37,679 nucleotides of DNA from Andreesenia sp964489735 (GTDB lineage Bacteria; Bacillota; Clostridia; Tissierellales; Gottschalkiaceae), in the NCBI GenBank assembly GCA_964489735.1, contig CAZBAL010000018.1:1-37679 (forward strand). Reading direction: 5' to 3'. Below are positions 31,801 through 37,679 of this stretch, piece after piece. A program made the position numbers and the translations under genes. A model generated the notes under the pieces. It saw only the letters and a program-made list of their open reading frames with translations. It made no database searches and was not told the DNA's origin. How positions within the stretch are numbered: the first letter of the stretch is position 1; every line of letters starts with the position of its first letter.

Positions 31801-33135
31801 CTATTTGTCTATTTTAAAACTCTTTATTATAGCATCTTCATCAACTGACAAGTTTTTATACTTGTCTCTGTTAATTTTTTCAGATTTTATATAGTACTTT
31901 TCTTTGTCATCTTCTTCTATCAATTGATACTCTTTTCCTAGATTTGAATTCGTTTTTATTATGCTCATAATACGTTGCTTCTTATTGTTGTCATCTTCAA
32001 CCATAAACCTGTATTCTGTTCCATTTTTCACCTTTAGAGTTTCACCCATTACATCTTTGTCTTTCCAGTTTTCTGGATATTTAAAATAGACTCTTGCCTC
32101 ATCAAGGTAAATATATTTGCTGACTATATCAAATTTATCTTCTTTAAATCTAAGCCACTCTGTATAGTACAGATATTTGTCCGAAGTAGAAACTCCTGCT
32201 CTGCCAGTCATCATATGAGGTCTCGGAATCTCAACAACCCCATCTCCATCTATATCTGATACCTTAAAATTTCTATTTTCCAAAGAAGTGAAACCGACAA
32301 TATTAGCACCTTCTTCTGTAGTATCCTTTATGAGATTTTCCAGCTTACCGTCACTATTAATACCATATACCAAAGTATGTCTGACCTTGTTGTTTATATC
32401 ATTGCCTTGAACTATTATTCCGTTTCTGTTCTTCTCTATCTTATCCACTATCGCAGGCTTAAAACTGTCAAAGTCGATGTAGTTTATCGTATCATTTACA
32501 AACTTAACCTGTGAATCTCCACTATCATATATATAGTAGTCCGATATCAGTTCTCCACCAGAATTTCTAAAGACAACTATGTCAACATTTCCATCTTCAT
32601 TAATATCATCCATGACATAGGCATCAAATCCCATTTCCAAAATCTTTTTTATTTCATCCTGGTATGAATACACCGTTAGTATTCTGCTGTTATTTTCCAG
32701 AGTGCTGACTATAAGATCTTTTTTACCATTTGATGTCAGATTTTTCATCTCTATTTTATCAAATTCAGTTCCTTTAATCGGAATATCGTTCATAAAACTG
32801 TATGAATCATTCTTCTTTCTAAATACAAGCAAATGAAGAGGCTCTTTTTCTGAGTCAAGTGCATAAGTCACCAGAATCTCAACTATACCGTCTCCATCTA
32901 TATCTATCATCTTTATAGTGCTCAGCCCTTCTTCAGACCTTACACTTTCAAATTTCGCATTTTCTGGAATATTTCTCTTTATGAGTTCCTCTATTCTCCT
33001 ATTTTCCTCACTCAGTTTAGGGGTGCTGATTATTTCTTCAGGTGCGGTCTGCACAGCGCAGCCAGAACCTAGAACAACCAGTGTAGCAATCAAAATAAGG
33101 TTTTTTAATTTAATAATTTCAGCTACTTTAGCCAA
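31801..33135 (-). CDS. Lipoprotein of unknown function upstream of a two-component system
   Basis: About 444 residues. TTG at 33135 with GGAG 8 bases upstream is the likely start. The N-terminus MAKVAEIIKLKNLILIATLV leads to a lipobox (LGSGC), so it is probably lipid-anchored outside the membrane. The mature part contains several DxDGDG-type calcium-like loops (DIDGDGIVEI, DINEDGNVDIVV, DIDGDGVVEIP), suggesting an FG-GAP/VCBS-like repeat fold, then a non-repeat C-terminal part. It ends 16 bases before the response regulator, so the three genes form one operon. It may be a sensor accessory; this is inferred. Confidence 0.82.
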   Translation of the reverse strand: MAKVAEIIKLKNLILIATLVVLGSGCAVQTAPEEIISTPKLSEENRRIEELIKRNIPENAKFESVRSEEGLSTIKMIDIDGDGIVEILVTYALDSEKEPLHLLVFRKKNDSYSFMNDIPIKGTEFDKIEMKNLTSNGKKDLIVSTLENNSRILTVYSYQDEIKKILEMGFDAYVMDDINEDGNVDIVVFRNSGGELISDYYIYDSGDSQVKFVNDTINYIDFDSFKPAIVDKIEKNRNGIIVQGNDINNKVRHTLVYGINSDGKLENLIKDTTEEGANIVGFTSLENRNFKVSDIDGDGVVEIPRPHMMTGRAGVSTSDKYLYYTEWLRFKEDKFDIVSKYIYLDEARVYFKYPENWKDKDVMGETLKVKNGTEYRFMVEDDNNKKQRIMSIIKTNSNLGKEYQLIEEDDKEKYYIKSEKINRDKYKNLSVDEDAIIKSFKIDK

Positions 33136-33245
33136 TTTCTCCACTCCCCTCTTCAAGTATATATCTCTAACCTATATTATACAGCATATAGAAAGAAATT
33201 TCCTGTACATATTCAGGCTTAAACCATAAAATATAGAATTCACAC

Positions 33246-33295
33246 AAAAAAACTGACCTCAAAAGATCAGATTAAAACATAACTTTTGAAGTCAG
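33246..33295 (-). terminator. Terminator of the lipB-lipA operon
   Basis: CTGACCTCAAAAG (33253-33265) and CTTTTGAAGTCAG (33283-33295) pair over 13 positions with one mismatch; the minus strand continues TTTTTTTGTGTG. Confidence 0.88.
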
Positions 33296-33322
33296 ATTGT
33301 ATATTATAATTTTATTATTCGA

Positions 33323-34198
33323 TTATTTTTTAGCTATTTCTTCAGCCGCTTCCAGCATTTCCGCAGCCTTATATGAACTTCTAACTAGTGGGCTTGATGC
33401 AACAAACTTAAATCCTAATTCTATAGCTTCTTCCTTGTATTTGTCGAACATCTCCGGAGTTATATAGTCCTGAAGAGGATAATGTGCTGTTGAAGGCTGT
33501 AGATACTGACCTATGGTAAGGAAATCACAGTCAATCTCTCTAAGATCTTTAAGCACCTGTATAACTTCTTCATAAGTCTCTCCAAGTCCCAGCATTATAC
33601 CAGTTTTAGTTGGAATGTTCGGATTTAACTTTTTAGCATTTTCAAGCACATCCAGTGATCTCTGATATATTGCTTCCGGTCTCACATCAGGATATAGTCT
33701 AGGAACAGTCTCAACATTGTGATTAAGTACATCCGGCTCTGCATCCATAACAATCTTCAGAGCATCTACATCTCCCTGTAAATCAGGTATAAGAACCTCA
33801 ACTATTATATCTTTATCTTCATTTTTTATAGCATTTATTACATCCGCAAAATGCTGTGCTCCTCCATCTGGAAGATCATCTCTTGTAACCGATGTTACAA
33901 CAACATGCTTAAGTCCCAGCTTTTTAGTAGCTTCAGCTACATTTTTCGGCTCATCCGGATCAACCTTTTCAACTGGATTGTTTGTAACATTACAGAATCT
34001 GCATCCCCTTGTACATTCCTTCCCTAAAATCATAAATGTTGCTGTTTTTTTACTGTAACACTCTAATCTGTTAGGGCAGTTAGCTGCATGACATACCGTA
34101 TTAAGTGAAAGCTCCTCTAAAAGATCTGTCACATATCCCAGATTTTCTACTGGTCTTTTTTCTATTCTAAGCCATTCTGGCTTTCTTTTAATCTGCAT
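33323..34198 (-). CDS. lipA: Lipoyl synthase
   Basis: A 291-residue radical-SAM enzyme. Both iron-sulfur sites are present: the auxiliary cluster CHAANCPNRLEC (Cys36, 41, 47) and the radical-SAM CTRGCRFC (Cys62, 66, 69), followed by VVVTSVTRDDLPDGG, NHNVETVPRLYPDVRP, KTGIMLGLGE and the SSPLVRSSYKAAE end. It inserts two sulfurs into octanoyl groups on carrier proteins such as glycine-cleavage H protein. It starts on the last base of lipB, so the two are translationally coupled. Confidence 0.98.
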   Translation of the reverse strand: MQIKRKPEWLRIEKRPVENLGYVTDLLEELSLNTVCHAANCPNRLECYSKKTATFMILGKECTRGCRFCNVTNNPVEKVDPDEPKNVAEATKKLGLKHVVVTSVTRDDLPDGGAQHFADVINAIKNEDKDIIVEVLIPDLQGDVDALKIVMDAEPDVLNHNVETVPRLYPDVRPEAIYQRSLDVLENAKKLNPNIPTKTGIMLGLGETYEEVIQVLKDLREIDCDFLTIGQYLQPSTAHYPLQDYITPEMFDKYKEEAIELGFKFVASSPLVRSSYKAAEMLEAAEEIAKK

Positions 34199-34869
34199 TA
34201 AATTAAATCCTCCTCATCAACACTAGTTATCTCATCGTAATTGAACACTTTACAGAAGCTTTTCAATACTTCTTCTTTAACTTTCTCAATATCCATCTTT
34301 TTCCCCAGTTCTGCTTCTAATGAAGTGGCTTCCCTTCCTTCAATACCGCATGGGACTATATATTTAAAATGCTCTAAATCCGTATTGACATTAAATGCAA
34401 AGCCATGCATGGTCACCCATTTCTTGACTTTAAATCCTACGGCAGTAATCTTTTTATTATCTATCCATACACCGTTGTTTATATCATCTCTGTATGAATC
34501 CAGACCATACTTGCTGCATACATCTATGATTGTCTCTTCAATATTGTAGACAAAATCTTTTACCCCCATTTTCTTATCTCTTATGTTAATAATAGGGTAG
34601 CCTACAATCTGACCGGGACCATGATAAGTAACATCTCCGCCTCTGCCAATTTTCACAACATCTATACCTTCACTCTCAAGCTTTTCATCTGAAGCTATGA
34701 TATTATGTCTGTCAGCAGACCTTCCTAAAGTCAGTACCGGATTGTGCTCGACTAGAATTATCGTGTCTTCTATCTCGTTATCCTGTCTTTTTTTAAAGAG
34801 CTTTTCTTGCAGTTCAAGCATTTCATAATAATCTCTTTTTCCAAGAGTTAGTAAATTGAGTTTCATCAT
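34198..34869 (-). CDS. lipB: Octanoyl-[acyl-carrier-protein]:protein N-octanoyltransferase
   Basis: A 223-residue LipB-type enzyme. Motifs are VEHNPVLTLGRSAD, KIGRGGDVTYHGPGQIVGYP (the catalytic region), TAVGFKVKKWVTMHGFAFNV with the conserved Lys, and FKYIVPCGIEGREATSLE with the catalytic Cys. It transfers octanoate from acyl carrier protein to lipoyl domains. AGGAG lies 8 bases before the ATG. It is coupled to lipA and lies near gcvPB, which needs the lipoylated H protein. Confidence 0.97.
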   Translation of the reverse strand: MMKLNLLTLGKRDYYEMLELQEKLFKKRQDNEIEDTIILVEHNPVLTLGRSADRHNIIASDEKLESEGIDVVKIGRGGDVTYHGPGQIVGYPIINIRDKKMGVKDFVYNIEETIIDVCSKYGLDSYRDDINNGVWIDNKKITAVGFKVKKWVTMHGFAFNVNTDLEHFKYIVPCGIEGREATSLEAELGKKMDIEKVKEEVLKSFCKVFNYDEITSVDEEDLI

Positions 34870-35076
34870 ATATTCATCTCCTGAAGTATCTTACTATACT
34901 AGTTTATAGCTTTTATATACTAGATGTCAAGCTATCCAAACTCTATTTTAGCACTATGTTTATTGAAAGCTCTTATAGGATTTTAGCAGTTTTTTTACTG
35001 AAGGAATATGAGAAGATTAACTGTATGATATTAATGTCTATTTATATGAAGATGCATACAGATTAATTTTCTCCAC

Positions 35077-35107
35077 AAAAAAATAGAGCAGAAAATCTGC
35101 TCTATTT
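35077..35107 (-). terminator. Terminator of the candidate selenoprotein gene
   Basis: AAATAGAGCAGA (35081-35092) pairs perfectly over 12 bp with TCTGCTCTATTT (35096-35107) around a 3-base loop, followed on the minus strand by a T-run. It lies about 30 bases after the stop codon. Confidence 0.88.
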
Positions 35108-35136
35108 GATTTAAATTATATTAGATTATTTTAGGA

Positions 35137-35436
35137 TTAAGCTAATTGGTATCTGTAAATAAGAGTTCCTTTACCATCTTTTTCTCTTATTCCAGCTTTA
35201 AGTATGTTAACTTTAACTTCTGAACCTTCAAAAGGTACTGTTACTTCTTTAACAGACTCCATGTAAGACTTTACTGCTTCGATATTTGCCATATCTACTT
35301 CTTCTTTAACGCCCCAGGCGATTGCTATAACAGCGTTAGGGTCTCAAGTGCTACATGCCTCTGCTTTTCTTTGTACTAGTGATTCTGATATTCCTTTGAT
35401 TAGTTCTTCTTCTACATTTCCTGTACTTCCAAACAT
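35137..35436 (-). CDS. Candidate selenoprotein with in-frame UGA (CxxU motif), novel small family
   Basis: A 99-residue frame with a single internal TGA at 35344-35346 (residue 31) and a TAA stop. It starts MFGSTGNVEEEL and ends GTLIYRYQLA. The gapless paralog at 35656-36000 has cysteine exactly at the TGA position and agrees at 58 of 98 positions by my count, before and after the TGA. The TGA gives the redox motif Cys28-Ser-Thr-Sec31; these are the only Cys/Sec residues. Expression signals are intact: AAAGGAG 7-8 bases before the ATG, an upstream TTGATT-17-TATTAT and a terminator. A GC hairpin lies just after the TGA. I do not know the family. Loss of function by point mutation is the main alternative, but the conserved downstream half argues against it. 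Confidence 0.85.
35307..35346 (-). promoter_or_regulatory. Candidate bacterial SECIS element
   Basis: Immediately after the UGA (35344-35346) the mRNA can fold CGCC-UGG-GGCG (35310-35320) with a 3-base loop containing G, 27 bases beyond the UGA. This is inside the usual bacterial SECIS distance. A longer alternative helix UAACGC/GCGUUA (35333-35338 with 35307-35312) is also possible. The matching region of the Cys paralog encodes a similar peptide without this stem. Confidence 0.5.
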
Positions 35437-35518
35437 TCTAAGCTCTCCTTTGTTTTTATATTCATCATAGATAAATATAATATATTGTTAAACATTTATT
35501 TGTTTTCTCTATAGTAAT

Positions 35519-35547
35519 ATAATAATACATAGTAGGCTTAAAATCAA
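35519..35547 (-). promoter_or_regulatory. Candidate promoter of the selenoprotein gene
   Basis: Minus strand TTGATT (35542-35547), 17-base spacer, TATTAT (35519-35524), about 85 bases before the ATG. Together with the terminator this makes the gene a monocistronic unit. Confidence 0.5.
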
Positions 35548-35655
35548 CCGTAGAATTAACTTTTCATGAATATCCATGTTTTATTTTCTGAACTTCTTAT
35601 TCTCTAATGTATTTTTAAAATGATTTCATTTCAGATTTCAATCAATCTGTATATC

Positions 35656-36000
35656 TTACTTCTTCACTTTTTTTCTTTTGCTATAGGGGTTCTTTAGTCT
35701 GGTAGCCAATTGATACTGAAATATCAATGTTCCTTTACCATCTTTTTCTCTTATCCCAGCTTTCAGTATATCAACTTTGACTTCTTCTCCTTCAAATATC
35801 AGAGTAAGCTCTTTTGCTGTTCTCATATAGGATCTCACCATATCTATATTCTCGATATATATATCCTCTCTCATTCCCCAAGCTACAGAGAGATAGGCAT
35901 TGGAATCACATGCGCTTCGCGTATCAATCCTTCTCTGTGTAAGCGAATCAAAAATAATAGTCTTCAATTCATTCTCTATATTTCCAGTGCTTCCAAACAA
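35656..36000 (-). CDS. Cysteine paralog of the candidate selenoprotein
   Basis: About 114 residues, family not recognised. A TTG at 36000 with GGGAG 8 bases upstream gives MFGSTGNIENEL, the same start as the UGA-containing neighbour; ATG at 36018 overlaps the ribosome site. The shared core continues through VAWG, FEGEEVKVDILKAGIREKDG and YQLA, then a basic tail (RLKNPYSKRKKVKK) absent from the neighbour. Its only cysteine lies at the UGA site, while the partner's Cys28 is arginine here, so the CxxU pair is not conserved as CxxC. The two genes look like a tandem duplication. It lies between the gcvPB terminator and the selenoprotein gene. Confidence 0.85.
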   Translation of the reverse strand: MFGSTGNIENELKTIIFDSLTQRRIDTRSACDSNAYLSVAWGMREDIYIENIDMVRSYMRTAKELTLIFEGEEVKVDILKAGIREKDGKGTLIFQYQLATRLKNPYSKRKKVKK

Positions 36001-36058
36001 TAAAAACACTCCCTTCACAATTATATGTACAAAAGCTGATTCAATTTTAATTATATCA

Positions 36059-36086
36059 TAAAAATACCCGGCTCTTTCGAGCCGGG
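36059..36086 (-). terminator. Terminator of the gcvPA-gcvPB operon
   Basis: CCCGGCTC (36067-36074) pairs with GAGCCGGG (36079-36086) around TTTC, followed on the minus strand by TATTTTTATG. It lies about 70 bases after gcvPB. Confidence 0.92.
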
Positions 36087-36154
36087 CAATTTCAAGAATA
36101 TATAAATATTCTACACTTTTCTATAATATTCAAAACACTTGTTAAGTTTTAATA

Positions 36155-37624
36155 TTATCCTTGGTAAGTTAATATTAAATCTTTAGCAGCTTTAGACTCA
36201 TTAAGTCTTGAAACTGGAGTGTTGTGAGGTGCTGATTTAAGCATCTCTGGATCAGCTATTGCTTCGTCAGCTATTTTGTTAAGAGTTTCTATGAATGCGT
36301 CTAGAGTTTCTCTAGATTCTGATTCAGTTGGCTCGATCATCATCGCCTCATTTACTATAAGTGGGAAGTAAATTGTTGGTGGATGGTAACCGAAGTCAAG
36401 TATTCTCTTAGCTATATCAAGAGTTGTAATTCCTGTAGAAGTATCTTTGATTCCTCCAAGAACGAACTCGTGCTTGCAAACTTGATCCATTGGTAAGTTG
36501 TATTTTTCTTTAAGCTTGTGCATCATATAGTTAGCATTAGTAACTGCAGTTTCACTTGCTTCTCTTAGTCCTTCAGCTCCTAATGAAAGTATATATGAAT
36601 AAGCTTTTATATTAACACCAAAATGTCCGTGGAATCCTTTAAGTCTTCCCATTGAATTTGGTCTATCATAGTCTAGGAAATATCCGTTATCACCTTTTTC
36701 AACAACAGGTGTTGGTAGGAATTCAACTAAGTCTTCTCTAACTCCAACTGGTCCTGCTCCTGGTCCACCACCACCGTGTGGAGTAGACATTGTTTTGTGA
36801 AGGTTGTAGTGCATTACGTCAAATCCCATGTCTCCAGGTCTAACTTTACCCATGATAGCGTTCATATTAGCTCCATCATAGTAGTTTAGTCCACCTGCAT
36901 CATGAACAAGTGTAGTAATTTCAGTTATGCTCTTCTCAAATAACCCTAGTGTAGATGGGTTTGTAAGCATAAGTCCTGCAATTTTTCCTTCGTTTTCAGC
37001 GATAACTTCTTTAAGTGAATCCACGTTAACAGAACCATCATCGTTTGATTTAACTTCAACTATTTCATATCCTGCAACATAAGCTGAAGATGGGTTTGTA
37101 CCGTGAGCTGAGTCAGGAACTATGATCTTAGTTCTTTGCTCATCTTCACCGTTTTTCTTATGGTATGATTTTATTATCATAAGTCCAACGAACTCTCCAT
37201 TAGCTCCTGCTGCTGGTTGAGTAGTTGTTCTAGCGAATCCTGCTATTTCAGAAAGCTTAACATCTAAATCATATAGAAGTTCTAAAGCTCCCTGTACAGT
37301 TGATTCTGGTTGAAGTGGGTGAATTGATGTGAAACCATCAAGTCTAGCCATGTCTTCATTTAATTTAGGGTTGTACTTCATTGTACATGATCCTAATGGA
37401 TAGAATCCTTTATCAACACCATGGTTTAATAGTGAAAGGTTTGTGTAGTGTCTAACTACGTCAAACTCACTAACCTCTGGTAGTTCTAGTTCTTCTTCGT
37501 TTAAAAGCTCTGCTGGTATTAGGTCGCTAAGATTTGACTCCTCAACGTCTAATGCAGGAAGACTGTATCCTTTACGACCTTCAGTTGAAACTTCATATAT
37601 AACTTTATTGTAATCGTTATTCAT
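36155..37624 (-). CDS. gcvPB: Glycine dehydrogenase (decarboxylating) subunit 2
   Basis: A 489-residue PLP subunit of the glycine cleavage P protein. Marks are GVDKGFYPLGSCTMKYNPK, TTTQPAAGANGEFVGLM, PDSAHGTNPSSAYVAGY, YYDGANMNAIMGKVRPGDMG and HYNLHKTMSTPHGGGGPG with the cofactor Lys277. With subunit 1 it decarboxylates glycine and passes the aminomethyl group to lipoylated H protein. The start codon follows the gcvPA stop directly and GGAG lies within the gcvPA end, so the two are coupled. Codon use is cleaner and richer in GTT/GCT/GAA than most neighbours, as expected of a highly expressed gene. Confidence 0.98.
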   Translation of the reverse strand: MNNDYNKVIYEVSTEGRKGYSLPALDVEESNLSDLIPAELLNEEELELPEVSEFDVVRHYTNLSLLNHGVDKGFYPLGSCTMKYNPKLNEDMARLDGFTSIHPLQPESTVQGALELLYDLDVKLSEIAGFARTTTQPAAGANGEFVGLMIIKSYHKKNGEDEQRTKIIVPDSAHGTNPSSAYVAGYEIVEVKSNDDGSVNVDSLKEVIAENEGKIAGLMLTNPSTLGLFEKSITEITTLVHDAGGLNYYDGANMNAIMGKVRPGDMGFDVMHYNLHKTMSTPHGGGGPGAGPVGVREDLVEFLPTPVVEKGDNGYFLDYDRPNSMGRLKGFHGHFGVNIKAYSYILSLGAEGLREASETAVTNANYMMHKLKEKYNLPMDQVCKHEFVLGGIKDTSTGITTLDIAKRILDFGYHPPTIYFPLIVNEAMMIEPTESESRETLDAFIETLNKIADEAIADPEMLKSAPHNTPVSRLNESKAAKDLILTYQG

Positions 37625-37679
37625 TTAGATCGCCTCCATTATACGAGCTAACTCGTCAATTTCTTCTTTAGTTCTTTTT
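37625..37679 (-). CDS. gcvPA: Glycine dehydrogenase subunit 1, C-terminal end (partial)
   Basis: The last 17 codons (KRTKEEIDELARIMEAI) and the TAA stop are visible, in frame up to the window edge. The peptide and its position immediately before gcvPB fit the C-terminus of GcvPA. The rest lies outside the window. Confidence 0.8.
   Translation of the reverse strand, partial: KRTKEEIDELARIMEAI

Noticed and set aside
35137..35436. Reading the UGA-containing gene as two short genes or a pseudogene
   Set aside because: Similarity to the Cys paralog is continuous across the TGA, there is no frame shift, and expression signals are intact.
1..37679. CRISPR arrays, insertion sequences, phage genes
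   Set aside because: No spaced direct repeats, transposase, integrase or terminal repeats were seen anywhere in the window.

Overview
The window looks like chromosome from a low-GC, Gram-positive anaerobe of the Clostridia, most like the amino-acid-fermenting Peptostreptococcaceae. The basis is the AT-rich sequence, Shine-Dalgarno sites of the GGAG type, many TTG starts, an S-layer (SLH) envelope, an anaerobic ribonucleotide reductase, a split glycine decarboxylase (gcvPA/gcvPB), a large Bacillus-type SRP RNA, and a gene with an in-frame UGA that appears to encode selenocysteine. The genus cannot be fixed from this alone. Almost every gene is on the minus strand; only the Asp23 cluster (28.2-29.6 kb) is on plus.

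Layout. 0-4 kb: dnaX-ybaB-recR-bofA and a small membrane protein, then two consensus promoters pointing off the left edge, with a leader typical of an rRNA operon (B. subtilis also has rrn after bofA). 4-6 kb: a metal-binding HMA protein paired with a Cys-rich redox protein, then an SLH protein. 6.2-10.8 kb: two PLP enzymes of sulfur amino acid metabolism, SRP RNA and tRNA-Ser(GGA) behind one perfect promoter, a small HAD protein and biotin synthase. 11-16.2 kb: an Ig-like membrane-anchored surface protein, a 1055-residue three-part flavoprotein fusion (GlpA/LhgO-like + BFD iron-sulfur + second FAD/NAD reductase + DUF1667) and a TiaS-like protein.

16.4-24.5 kb is one co-directional cluster: a large membrane-anchored surface protein, an ExbB/TolQ-like proton channel, an ExbD-like DUF2149 protein, an SLH/Ig-like wall protein, an Ig-like membrane protein, and a complete FecCD/BtuCD-type importer (permease, ATPase, binding lipoprotein). 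It reads as a proton-motive-force-energised uptake system for iron, heme or a corrinoid across a thick S-layered wall in a cell without an outer membrane.

24.6-27.5 kb: nrdG and nrdD with possible NrdR boxes. 28.2-29.6 kb: amaP, DUF2273 and asp23. 29.6-33.1 kb: histidine kinase, response regulator and a lipoprotein. 33.3-34.9 kb: lipA-lipB. 35.1-36.0 kb: two paralogous small proteins; one carries UGA exactly where the other has its only cysteine, forming a CSTU redox motif, with its own promoter and terminator. 36.1 kb to the end: gcvPB and the last codons of gcvPA. The lipoate, glycine cleavage and candidate selenoprotein genes together point to glycine/C1 metabolism at this end. The candidate selenoprotein is the strongest find; the ExbB-type uptake cluster and the triple flavoprotein fusion follow.
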